Shown here piece after piece: positions 16,615 through 25,000 of a DNA stretch of 64,000 nucleotides. Each line of letters starts with the position of its first letter. Positions within the stretch are counted from its first letter, which is position 1. Position numbers and translations under genes: made by a program. The notes beneath the pieces are model-generated. The model did not search any database. It saw only the letters and a list, made by a program, of their open reading frames with translations, and had not been told where the DNA came from. Source of the stretch: Faucicola tetraodonis (GTDB lineage Bacteria; Pseudomonadota; Gammaproteobacteria; Pseudomonadales; Moraxellaceae); the NCBI GenBank assembly GCA_032017425.1, contig DALZPW010000010.1, one strand, 5' to 3'.

Positions 16615-17883
16615 TTAAGATTTATCTTTACGCGTCATTTGCTCAAAGAATTCATCATTGGTTTTTGAGTCTTTAAGTTTTTCTAGCAAAAATTCCGTGG
16701 CTTGTAGTTCATCCATGGGGTGTAGCAGTTTGCGCAGAATCCATACTTTGCGTAGCATCGCTTCATCCATCAACCGCTCTTCGCGGCGAGTGCCCGATTT
16801 TTTGATATTGATGGCAGGGAATACCCGTTTTTCGGCAATTTCACGCTCAAGGGTAATTTCTTGGTTACCTGTCCCCTTAAACTCCTCATAAATTACCTTA
16901 TCCATGGTACTGCCTGTGTCAATCAAAGCGGTTGAAATAATGGTCAAGCTACCGCCTTCTTCGACATTACGTGCGGCACCAAAAAAGCGTTTTGGGCGTT
17001 CTAGGGCATTGGCATCCACCCCACCCGTCAATACTTTACCCGATGAAGGCAATACAGTATTGTAAGCGCGGGCAAGGCGTGTGATGGAGTCAAGTAAAAT
17101 CACCACGTCTTGTTTGTGCTCAACCAAGCGTTTGGCTTTTTCAATCACCATTTCGGCGACTTGTACATGACGGGTTGGCGGCTCATCAAAGGTCGATGCG
17201 ACCACTTCACCACGCACCGTACGCTGCATCTCGGTCACTTCTTCAGGACGCTCGTCAATGAGCAGCACGATGAGATAACATTCTGGGTTGTTTTTGGTGA
17301 TGGATTGCGCGATAGATTGTAGCAGTACAGTTTTACCCGCTTTTGGTGGGGCGACAATAATTGAGCGTTGACCTTTACCAATCGGGGCAATCAAGTCAAT
17401 GATACGGCCGGTTAAGTCTTCTGTGGTACCGTTACCCAGTTCTAAGCGAAGCTGCTGGGTGGGGAAAAGTGGGGTTAAATTTTCAAAAATCAGTTTGTGG
17501 CGAGAGCGGTCTGGGGTGTCGAAGTTGATTTCGTTAACTTTTAATAGGGCAAAATAGCGCTCAGAATCCTTGGGTGGGCGAATCGTCCCTGCGATTGAGT
17601 CACCCGTCTTGAGATTGAAACGGCGAATTTGGCTCGGACTCACATAGATATCATCGGGACCCGCTAGGTAAGAGCCTTCCGACGATCGTAAAAAACCAAA
17701 GCCATCGGGCAAAATCTCAAGCACGCCATCCCCATAGATAGCTTCACCGTTTCGGGCGTGGGTTTTTAAAATAGCAAAAATGATATCTTGTTTGCGACTA
17801 CGGGCCATGTTTTCTAGACCCATTTGCTCGCTAATCAACAACAATTCAGCAATCGATTTTTTCTTTAGTTCAGTCAAATTCAT
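16615..17883 (-). CDS. rho: Transcription termination factor Rho
   Basis: Rho is the hexameric RNA helicase that ends factor-dependent transcription. The 422 residues begin with the helical domain (MNLTELKKKSIAELLLISEQMG), then the RNA-binding OB fold (GDGVLEILPDGFGFLRS), the P-loop APPKAGKTVLL, LLIDERPEEVTEM, the Q-loop/R-loop region GVDANALERPKRFFGAARNV and EGGSLTIISTALIDTGS. Length equals that of E. coli Rho (419 aa). It is transcribed in the same direction as trxA with a 400-bp leader, compatible with the autoregulatory leader found in many rho genes. Confidence 0.98.
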   Translation of the reverse strand: MNLTELKKKSIAELLLISEQMGLENMARSRKQDIIFAILKTHARNGEAIYGDGVLEILPDGFGFLRSSEGSYLAGPDDIYVSPSQIRRFNLKTGDSIAGTIRPPKDSERYFALLKVNEINFDTPDRSRHKLIFENLTPLFPTQQLRLELGNGTTEDLTGRIIDLIAPIGKGQRSIIVAPPKAGKTVLLQSIAQSITKNNPECYLIVLLIDERPEEVTEMQRTVRGEVVASTFDEPPTRHVQVAEMVIEKAKRLVEHKQDVVILLDSITRLARAYNTVLPSSGKVLTGGVDANALERPKRFFGAARNVEEGGSLTIISTALIDTGSTMDKVIYEEFKGTGNQEITLEREIAEKRVFPAINIKKSGTRREERLMDEAMLRKVWILRKLLHPMDELQATEFLLEKLKDSKTNDEFFEQMTRKDKS

Positions 17884-18289
17884 AGGTAAATCATCAATAA
17901 CTAATTTTGAACCACCTCAAAACGTGAGTCGAGCAAAGGCGCTGCATCGTTTTAAGACAGTAGGGTGTGAAGAGAATATAAAGAGAAAAAAATAGAAACG
18001 TTTGAAATGATTAACTGAGCGTTGCAAACAGACAATACCAAGTACTAAACCAAATAATAGTAAATGCCTGCTAACGTAACGTTAAGCATATCGATAAGAT
18101 AGTTATTTTGTGAGACACACTATACGACTTGACATATTCATTTGTCAATGTATGGGCATAAAAAACCGCGATTTTTTTACTCACAAGTATCAAAATCGCG
18201 GCGAATCTTATTGGTAATTATCAAAAAAATATACCGTTACCAATATAAAAATTCAATTTAACCTACGCTAGTGATTCTTACCCTAGCGA
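17884..18289. other. rho leader and trxA downstream region
   Basis: About 400 bp between the trxA stop and the rho start on the same strand. It contains the trxA terminator hairpin (18161-18203) and then about 275 bp of leader. In many bacteria the rho leader is a site of Rho-dependent autoregulation; sequence alone cannot show that here. No other gene is seen. Confidence 0.5.
18161..18203 (-). terminator. Terminator downstream of trxA
   Basis: On the minus strand CCGCGATTTT pairs with AAAATCGCGG and is followed by TTTTTTATG. It lies about 90 bp past the trxA stop. Confidence 0.85.
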
Positions 18290-18613
18290 TTATAAGTGTT
18301 TGTTGATAAGAGCAGTCAATTGGGCTTTTGGTTGCATACCCATAGTGGCATCCACTTTTTCACCGTTTTTAAACATAAATAAGGTAGGTATACTACGGAT
18401 ACCATATTGTGCGGCTAGGTTTGGATTTTGGTCAACGTCGATTTTAACGATTCGCGCTTTACCCTCAAATTCTGAGGAAAGCTCGTCTAATACAGGGGCG
18501 ATGGCTTTACATGGACCACACCAAGTTGCCCAAAAATCGACCAATACTGGGGTATCTGATTGTAGTACTGCTTTTTCAAACGTACCTTCATCGGCATGAA
18601 TAACTGAAGACAT
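18290..18613 (-). CDS. trxA: Thioredoxin
   Basis: A general cytoplasmic disulfide reductant. The 107 residues contain the active site WCGPCK (Cys32, Cys35), the buried Asp in LVDFWATW, and the cis-proline loop RSIPTL. Length and sequence are those of E. coli TrxA (109 aa). An AGGAGT-like ribosome binding site precedes ATG 18613. trxA upstream of rho is a conserved gammaproteobacterial arrangement. Confidence 0.98.
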   Translation of the reverse strand: MSSVIHADEGTFEKAVLQSDTPVLVDFWATWCGPCKAIAPVLDELSSEFEGKARIVKIDVDQNPNLAAQYGIRSIPTLFMFKNGEKVDATMGMQPKAQLTALINKHL

Positions 18614-19115
18614 AGTAACTCCTACGTGTTTACGTGTTGATGTTGTTAACTGTTAGGTTTTGGATTACGGTTAAGTAATGACCCAAACGCTTGTTTTTGC
18701 CCAGTGCTTGTTTTTGCCTAATAAAAAAATCTTAATATTGGATACAATCAAACAGTGATAGAAGCAATGATAGGATAATGAAATCTATTAAACAGACACC
18801 CAACGGCAAATTAATTTATAGTGATTATTATGATAGGGTCATCTTAGCATAACACAACCCCAAAACAGGGTATGGCTATGGTTAATTGTTTTGATAATTA
18901 TGATAAGAAACATTAATGGTATCTAACTAATCGTATCTAAATGATTGTAACGATAGAATTTTTTAGAAAATATTAAAGTCAATTTTTTTCATCAATGGAC
19001 AGGCATGGGGGGAGGCAAAAGTTGCAGTTGCAATAAAATGGCTTTTACTCAGGGGTGAAAATGCGTAAAATGGTGTCTAATCGAATTATTGACTTTAACC
19101 GACACTAAGTGAAAT
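18614..19115. other. Divergent trxA/ppx intergenic region
   Basis: About 500 bp of AT-rich DNA containing the promoters of both flanking genes. A 24-codon frame at 18778-18852 has an AGGA only two bases before its ATG and is not convincing. No RNA gene or strong hairpin was found. Confidence 0.5.
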
Positions 19116-20651
19116 ATGCCTGACTTACTTGCTAACAACGAACTTATGGCCGCCATTGATATTGGCTCAAATAGCTTTCATCTTGCCATCGCGCGGTTAG
19201 ACCATGGGGAAGTACGAAAATTAGCATCAATGTCAGAAAAAGTGCAGCTTGCCGCTGGACTTGATGAAAACAACTATTTGTCGCTTGAGGCACAAAAACG
19301 CGGGCTGGATTGTTTGACCCGTTTTGTTGGACGACTAGACGCTGTTTCCCCACAGCGGTTACGGATTGTGGCTACCAATGCGCTGCGCCAAGCCAAGAAT
19401 GCGGATGAATTTATTCGACAAGCCAATTTAATTTTACCCAAACCCTTAGAAGTCATTGCGGGGCGAGAAGAAGCGCGTCTAATTTATTTGGGGGTTTCTC
19501 ATACCAATGCCAGTACCGATAAACGCTTGGTGATTGATATTGGGGGCGGTTCGACGGAGTTTATTATTGGTAAAGGCTTTGACCCGATTTTGACCGAAAG
19601 CCTACAGATGGGCTGTGTTGCCTTTACCAAATCTTATTTTACTGACGGCGCCATCACCGAAAAAGCGTTTGAAAAAGCGATTGCTGCGGCGAGAAAAGAA
19701 GTGCTTGGCATTAGCCGTTTGTACCAAAAAACGGGTTGGGACAGTGTCACGGGCTCAAGTGGCACGATTAAAGCGGTCAATCAAATTTTGGTGCAACTTG
19801 GACTTGCCGATGAAAATGCTCGGGTGACCTACAGCGGTGTCAAAGAAATCCAAAAATTACTGATTAAAGCAAAGCATATCGACAATATTGATTTTGCCGA
19901 CATTAAAGACACCCGTAAAGTAGTGTTGCCGGCTGGTGTCGCCGTGCTGTTGGCAGCGATGAATGTTTTGGGCATTGATACCATCTCTTATTCAGATGGT
20001 GCGCTGCGTGAAGGTGTCATGTACGACATGCTCGGGCGTTTTGCCAGTGAAGATGTACGCGATCGCAGTGTACAAGCCTTGATGACGCGTTATTCGGTCG
20101 ATAGAAAACAAGCAAAACGTGTGGTACGTACCGCGCAGCAGCTGTTTGACCAAGTAAAAAATCGCTTGGGGCTTGATGAAGAGGACGCGGATTTACTTCG
20201 CCGTGGTGCCTATTTATATGAAATTGGTCTTGCCATCAGCCATAGTAGCTATCACAGGCACAGTGCCTATTTACTAGAAAATTCGGATATTGACGGATTT
20301 TCACAAGTGGATAAAACACGCTTGTCGCAGCTCGTGATGCACCATCGCCGTAAATTAAAACCTGATAGTTATGATGAAGTCAAAATGGTCGGCGGTGACA
20401 ATCTGGTGTATTTAACTTTGATTTTACGCCTAGCGGTACTGGTGCATCACAGCCGTAGCAAACATGATACGCTACCGATTCAGCTAGCGGCTAAAGATAA
20501 CCATACTTGGGAAGTTTCGGTAAATTTAGCCGATGATAACGCAAATCTTGTGCTGTCAGATTTGCAAGATGAAATTGATATTTGGCAAAAGTGGGGCATG
20601 AGCTTATCCATTACCACTTACGAGCCAGCTATTGGGCAAGTAAATAGCTGA
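19116..20651 (+). CDS. ppx: Exopolyphosphatase (Ppx/GppA family)
   Basis: This enzyme removes terminal phosphates from polyphosphate or hydrolyses pppGpp. The 511 residues contain the ASKHA ATPase fold: phosphate-1 loop AAIDIGSNSFHLAIA, IAGREEARLIYLGV, phosphate-2 IDIGGGSTEFIIG, and SDGALREGVMYDML. The C-terminal half is the HD-like helical domain (YEIGLAISHSSYHRHSAYLLEN, MHHRRK). The trxA-divergent position near rho matches ppx/gppA placement in other gammaproteobacteria. A second polyphosphate gene, ppk2, is at 56.2 kb. Ppx versus GppA cannot be fully separated by eye, but length and C-terminus favour Ppx. Confidence 0.9.
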   Translation: MPDLLANNELMAAIDIGSNSFHLAIARLDHGEVRKLASMSEKVQLAAGLDENNYLSLEAQKRGLDCLTRFVGRLDAVSPQRLRIVATNALRQAKNADEFIRQANLILPKPLEVIAGREEARLIYLGVSHTNASTDKRLVIDIGGGSTEFIIGKGFDPILTESLQMGCVAFTKSYFTDGAITEKAFEKAIAAARKEVLGISRLYQKTGWDSVTGSSGTIKAVNQILVQLGLADENARVTYSGVKEIQKLLIKAKHIDNIDFADIKDTRKVVLPAGVAVLLAAMNVLGIDTISYSDGALREGVMYDMLGRFASEDVRDRSVQALMTRYSVDRKQAKRVVRTAQQLFDQVKNRLGLDEEDADLLRRGAYLYEIGLAISHSSYHRHSAYLLENSDIDGFSQVDKTRLSQLVMHHRRKLKPDSYDEVKMVGGDNLVYLTLILRLAVLVHHSRSKHDTLPIQLAAKDNHTWEVSVNLADDNANLVLSDLQDEIDIWQKWGMSLSITTYEPAIGQVNS

Positions 20652-20757
20652 ACAAACAGCTAAGCAAATTTTTAAATTTTAAATAAAATTAAGCGTTTAG
20701 GTCTGTCATACGATATTGAGATGACAACAGTCGCAGTAAAACAAGGGAATAACGACA

Positions 20758-21567
20758 ATGAGTGTTTGGGAAAAAGTACAGCTTGCACGTCATGCAAAAC
20801 GACCATTATTTTTGGATTATGCCAACCAGCTTTTCACGGAATTTGATGTGCTGCAAGGGGATCGCGCGTATGCCGATGACAAAGCGATTTTGGGGGGTAT
20901 GGCGATGTTTAACGACCAGCCTGTCATGCTGATTGGTCAACATCGCGGTCGCAGCACCCGTGAGCGTATTGAATACAATTTTGGTATGGCAAACCCAGAA
21001 GGCTACCGCAAAGTAGTTAGACTGGTGCAAATGGCAGAACGGTTTAAATTGCCGGTGCTGACCTTTATTGATACCCAAGGCGCATATCCTGGCGTGGGAG
21101 CAGAAGAGCGTGGTCAAGCCCAAGCGATTGCCCAAAGTATTGCGGTATTTTCATCCTTGAACGTCCCTGTGATTGCCACGGTAATTGGTGAAGGGGGGTC
21201 GGGCGGTGCATTGGCGATTGGTGTCGCTGATCGTATCAATATGCTAGAAAACAGCATCTATTCTGTGATTTCGCCTGAAGGCTGTGCATCGATTTTGTGG
21301 AAAACGGCTGAAAAAGCGCCCCAAGCCAGTGAGGCGTTGAAACTTAGTGCAGCAAATTTAAAATCCCTTGGCTTAATTGATGAAGTCATCGCAGAAGGCG
21401 AAGGCGCGCATATCAACAGCGATGTGGCTATGACCAACCTTAAAGCCACGCTGGAGCAACAGCTAGCGGTGCTTATAAAGCTTGATGAGCAAACACGTCT
21501 GCAACAACGCTATGAAAAACTGATGAGCTTTAATTCTACGGTGTCCTTACCAAAAGCCTCTGCTTAA
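20758..21567 (+). CDS. accA: Acetyl-CoA carboxylase carboxyltransferase subunit alpha
   Basis: With AccD this forms the carboxyltransferase that moves CO2 from biotin to acetyl-CoA in fatty acid synthesis. The 269 residues show the crotonase-type core: RVLQGDRAYADDKAI-like segment (here FDVLQGDRAYADDKAILGG), GMANPEGYRKVVRLVQMAERF, FIDTQGAYPGVGAEERGQ and GEGGSGGALAIGVADR. It lacks the ~45-residue N-terminal extension of E. coli AccA (319 aa), as is normal in Moraxellaceae. AAGGGAATAACGACA precedes ATG 20758. tilS follows 24-100 bp downstream, the usual accA-tilS order. Confidence 0.96.
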   Translation: MSVWEKVQLARHAKRPLFLDYANQLFTEFDVLQGDRAYADDKAILGGMAMFNDQPVMLIGQHRGRSTRERIEYNFGMANPEGYRKVVRLVQMAERFKLPVLTFIDTQGAYPGVGAEERGQAQAIAQSIAVFSSLNVPVIATVIGEGGSGGALAIGVADRINMLENSIYSVISPEGCASILWKTAEKAPQASEALKLSAANLKSLGLIDEVIAEGEGAHINSDVAMTNLKATLEQQLAVLIKLDEQTRLQQRYEKLMSFNSTVSLPKASA

Positions 21568-21666
21568 TTATCAGTGATTTAACCTATTTTAATGACCCAT
21601 GGGCGTTTATTGAGGCGCCCATTATTTTATCCCATTTGTTTTATCCCTTTGTTTTTCTCTTGCCGC

Positions 21667-23181
21667 ATGAGCTTGAGCACTATTTCGTCTATCCCTATGT
21701 CGTCTATTCCTATGTCACCTGTCCCTACGTCATCTGTCATTGAAGCGATTAAGCAAAGTTATCAAACCCATATCAACCCGCACCCCAAGGCTGCCACTAA
21801 AATTTATATTGCGTGCAGTGGCGGGCGAGACTCGATGGCATTACTGTTAGCCTGCCAGCAGCTACAACTACCGATTCATGTCATTCATATCAACCATAAA
21901 TTGCAAAAAGTCAGTGATGACTGGCAACAACTCGTAGAAGCCTATTGCCACAAGCACCGCATCGACTATGACAGCGTTTGTATCGATTGGCAATCGCAGC
22001 AAGTTTATGCCGCCGATAGTACAATCAGCCAAGAACAACAAGTCGGCACAAAACAAGTCAATGAACAGCAAGCCAGAACCGCCCGCTATCATGCCATCAT
22101 ACAGATTGCAGGCGAAAATGCCATTGTTGCCTTGGCGCATCACGCCAACGATCAGGTGGAGACCTTGTTGATGAACCTATGCCAAGGGACAGGATTGGCA
22201 GGGCTGACAGGTATGACGGCGTTTGGGGTGCAGGACGAATTTGGCAAACCCATTTGGTTATGGCGTCCGTTGCTTGGGGTAACCCGTGATGAGATTAGCG
22301 ACTTTGTAGCAGCGCAACATATCCCTTATGTCGATGATCCTACCAATTTTGGCATAGCTAATCAGCGCGCTTTTTTACGTAATCAGATTTTGCCGCTACT
22401 GGGTGAGCGCTTTCATAAGCTAGTGCAAAATATCACCCGCACCCAGCAAAACCTAACCGAAGCCCAGCGTATAGTCGAGGACCAATATCAACAAGATTTG
22501 GCGCTATGCCAGTGGTCAAATGGCTGGACAAGTCATCAACAATGTTTGCATATCCCCAATCTAAAATCATTGAGCCAAGCCAGACGCTTTAACCTATTGC
22601 ATTATTGGGTCAAAGGCTCGCAAAAATTTGCCCCCACTCGGCAATGGATTGTACAAATTGAGCAGTTACTACAATCAGCGCAAACAGACCAGCAAGCGAT
22701 TTTGCAGTGGCAGGGGATTGAAATTAGAAAATACCGTGATACGTTATATCGCCTTGATGCCGATTATGTAAAAGCGATTCATGGCAAATCAGATAACAAG
22801 GTATTAGCCAATTTGGCTGCTGATGTGGGATTAGCTGTTGGAATATCTGTGGGGCTATCTGTAAGATTATCGCTTGCTAGCAGAGCTGTGTTGCCCAATG
22901 AGTCTTTTCAATTATTGTCACAATCTTTTCACCAATCGTTTAAAAAACTGTGCCAACGATTTGATATTCCTAGCTGGGAGCGACAATTTGCCAAAGTGGT
23001 CATTATGGATGACAACAATGAAAAGGCACTCATTGCATCTCAAACACCAAAACGGCTTGCTTTATTATTGCCGAGTACCAGTGTTTGGCTGGCAGATGCC
23101 GGTGAGCTGAATTTGGCTACCCAAGCGCCTTGTCCGTGGCACTTGGTTTGGACAGACAGTCTTGATAGTGAATGTCATTGA
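21667..23181 (+). CDS. tilS: tRNA(Ile)-lysidine synthase TilS
   Basis: TilS converts C34 of the CAU-anticodon tRNA(Ile) to lysidine, changing its codon from AUG to AUA. The PP-loop ACSGGRDSMALL, HINHKLQ, the ALAHHANDQVETLLMNL motif and RPLLGVTRDEISDF are all present; the C-terminal half is less conserved and includes a hydrophobic low-complexity stretch (ADVGLAVGISVGLSVRLSL) not typical of the family. The start is uncertain. ATG 21667 is used here (504 aa), but the next 20 residues are an SSIPM-type repeat encoded by 15-bp tandem repeats, and a later start such as the ATG within the repeats is possible. An earlier ATG at 21592 would add a hydrophobic leader. Confidence 0.9.
   Translation: MSLSTISSIPMSSIPMSPVPTSSVIEAIKQSYQTHINPHPKAATKIYIACSGGRDSMALLLACQQLQLPIHVIHINHKLQKVSDDWQQLVEAYCHKHRIDYDSVCIDWQSQQVYAADSTISQEQQVGTKQVNEQQARTARYHAIIQIAGENAIVALAHHANDQVETLLMNLCQGTGLAGLTGMTAFGVQDEFGKPIWLWRPLLGVTRDEISDFVAAQHIPYVDDPTNFGIANQRAFLRNQILPLLGERFHKLVQNITRTQQNLTEAQRIVEDQYQQDLALCQWSNGWTSHQQCLHIPNLKSLSQARRFNLLHYWVKGSQKFAPTRQWIVQIEQLLQSAQTDQQAILQWQGIEIRKYRDTLYRLDADYVKAIHGKSDNKVLANLAADVGLAVGISVGLSVRLSLASRAVLPNESFQLLSQSFHQSFKKLCQRFDIPSWERQFAKVVIMDDNNEKALIASQTPKRLALLLPSTSVWLADAGELNLATQAPCPWHLVWTDSLDSECH
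21685..21738 (+). repeat. 15-bp tandem repeat at the 5' end of tilS
   Basis: Units TCGTCTATCCCTATG, TCGTCTATTCCTATG, TCACCTGTCCCTACG and a partial fourth lie in tandem, encoding SSIPM, SSIPM, SPVPT, SSV. Copy-number change would keep the reading frame. Confidence 0.8.
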
Positions 23182-23390
23182 TGTAAGACTATCATGGACT
23201 GAGGCTATCATGGATTAAGATTATCAAACCGCTATGAATCCCTTGAATTTGCGCCATGTACACCAATTTACGCTGTAAATTTGTCATCAAAATTTGCAGT
23301 AGGTATGGTAGACTTATTTGCGAATAATAGCGAGGGCGAACCCTTTAACTGCTTTCGTCACCCTACAAAAAATGACTACAAAGGACATCT

Positions 23391-24230
23391 ATGGCAACCA
23401 CAACTTCTCTTAATATCGCCTTTATTGGTGGCGGTAATATGGCATCGGCACTCATTGCAGGGCTATTAGCAAAGGGTCAACCAACTAGCCTACTGCATGT
23501 GGTAGAAACCGATGCCGAGAAGTTAGCGGATTTTCAAGCCCAAGGTTTAAATACCTACGATGCGAGCAACATCGACGATACCAAGCACGCCATCGAAAAA
23601 GCTGATGTGGTCGTGCTAGCCGTCAAACCGCAGGTCATGAAAGATGTGCTACTACCAGTCAAAGACAGCTGGGGCGAGCAAGTGGTTATTTCAATTGCCG
23701 CAGGGATTGGTACTGATAGCTTAGCCGAGTGGTTGGGACCGCAAGTCAAGCTAGTGCGGGCGATGCCAAATACCCCTGCGATGATTCAAATGGGTGCCAC
23801 AGGCTTGTACGCGACAGCAGCGGTTAACGAGGCGGAGCGGCAACTCGCGCAGCAAGTGATGTCCGCAGCAGGACTGGTGTTATGGGTCGATGACGAAGAC
23901 CTACTGCACGCCGTGACCGCTATCTCAGGGTCAGCGCCTGCGTATTTCTTTTATATGTTAGAGAACATGATTGCCACGGGTGAAAAATTGGGGCTGACTC
24001 AAACCCAAGCCACGGCTTTGGCGATGCAAACGGCACTGGGCTCAGCGCAAATGGCATTGACCAGTCATGATACGCCAGCTGACCTGCGTCGCAAAGTGAC
24101 CTCGCCCAATGGGACTACACAAGCGGCAATTGAGGTAATGGATGCCAAACAAATGCATCAAATTATCGCCGATGCCATGCTAGCATGTGAGCAGCGCTCG
24201 CGTGAGCTCAGCCAAGCGTTTGGCAAATAA
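23391..24230 (+). CDS. proC: Pyrroline-5-carboxylate reductase
   Basis: The last step of proline synthesis, NAD(P)H-dependent reduction of pyrroline-5-carboxylate. The 279 residues start with the Rossmann motif FIGGGNMASALIAGLL, followed by VVLAVKPQVMKDVL, VRAMPNTPAMIQMGATGLYA and the C-terminal helical dimerisation domain with AVTAISGSAPAYFFYMLE and VTSPNGTTQAAIEVM. AAGGACATCT precedes ATG 23391. The YggT gene follows on the same strand, a conserved pair. Confidence 0.97.
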   Translation: MATTTSLNIAFIGGGNMASALIAGLLAKGQPTSLLHVVETDAEKLADFQAQGLNTYDASNIDDTKHAIEKADVVVLAVKPQVMKDVLLPVKDSWGEQVVISIAAGIGTDSLAEWLGPQVKLVRAMPNTPAMIQMGATGLYATAAVNEAERQLAQQVMSAAGLVLWVDDEDLLHAVTAISGSAPAYFFYMLENMIATGEKLGLTQTQATALAMQTALGSAQMALTSHDTPADLRRKVTSPNGTTQAAIEVMDAKQMHQIIADAMLACEQRSRELSQAFGK

Positions 24231-24335
24231 CTCGGTTTGGCTATAAAATTGGCTACAACAGCAAATTTTAATTAACTATCTTAACGTCTTATCGTTAACA
24301 AGTGTGTAAGCAGCAAATAAGGATAAACACAGGGC

Positions 24336-24968
24336 ATGACTAATCTTTTGGCAGGTTTGTTTGATATCGTCGTCGCGGCGGCGATGATACTGGTTTTCTT
24401 TCGATTTATGCTGCAGTTTGCTGGCATTACCGCAAAGGATGCGTTTGCTAAACCCATTTATCGTATGACACGCATTGTCGATGTGTTTGGACGTATTTTC
24501 CCAACCCTTGGCGATGGCAGAATCAATACCGCAAGTTTGGTGCTACTGTTTTTGCTGCGGATGATTTTTATTTGGGGCGTGCTTGGCATGATGCGCATTA
24601 ATAGTCAAAATATTGGGCTGTTTTATATGCCAGAGGTGAACTTAGCCATGGTCGATTATCTATCGCGGCATTTTTCACCCGTCATGATGTTTTTTGTGGC
24701 GGCGGTGACCTTGCTGATTGATTTTTTAAGAATGTGTCAGTACATCATTATTGGCTCGTTTATCGGGGGCTGGGTGATGCTTTTTACCCAAAAAATGCCA
24801 GCAATTTTTGGCCTGCTCACCTTGCTTAGTGAGCCAATTATTCAGCCATTTCGCAAAGTATTACCTGCCACAGGCATGCTTGATTTAGCCCCTATGCTGG
24901 GTTTTTTCTTGATTATTTTGCTAGAAACCTTGGTGCAAACCGTAGGTGTTTATCTATTAACCCTCTAA
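24336..24968 (+). CDS. YggT family integral membrane protein
   Basis: A 210-residue inner-membrane protein with two YggT modules, each with a pair of membrane helices and a DPI-like amphipathic turn (FAKPIYRMTRIVDVFGRIFP; LLSEPIIQPFRKVLPATGMLDLAPML). The family is linked to osmotic tolerance and membrane protein or division functions in various bacteria, without a defined activity. It lies downstream of proC, as in many gammaproteobacteria (yggS-proC-yggT). Confidence 0.88.
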   Translation: MTNLLAGLFDIVVAAAMILVFFRFMLQFAGITAKDAFAKPIYRMTRIVDVFGRIFPTLGDGRINTASLVLLFLLRMIFIWGVLGMMRINSQNIGLFYMPEVNLAMVDYLSRHFSPVMMFFVAAVTLLIDFLRMCQYIIIGSFIGGWVMLFTQKMPAIFGLLTLLSEPIIQPFRKVLPATGMLDLAPMLGFFLIILLETLVQTVGVYLLTL

Positions 24969-25000
24969 TCTTTCCCAAACGACGATTAAATGATTAAGTT

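Noticed and set aside
18778..18852. A 24-codon reading frame in the trxA/ppx spacer
   Set aside because: The AGGA is only two bases from the ATG, and the frame is short with no recognisable product.
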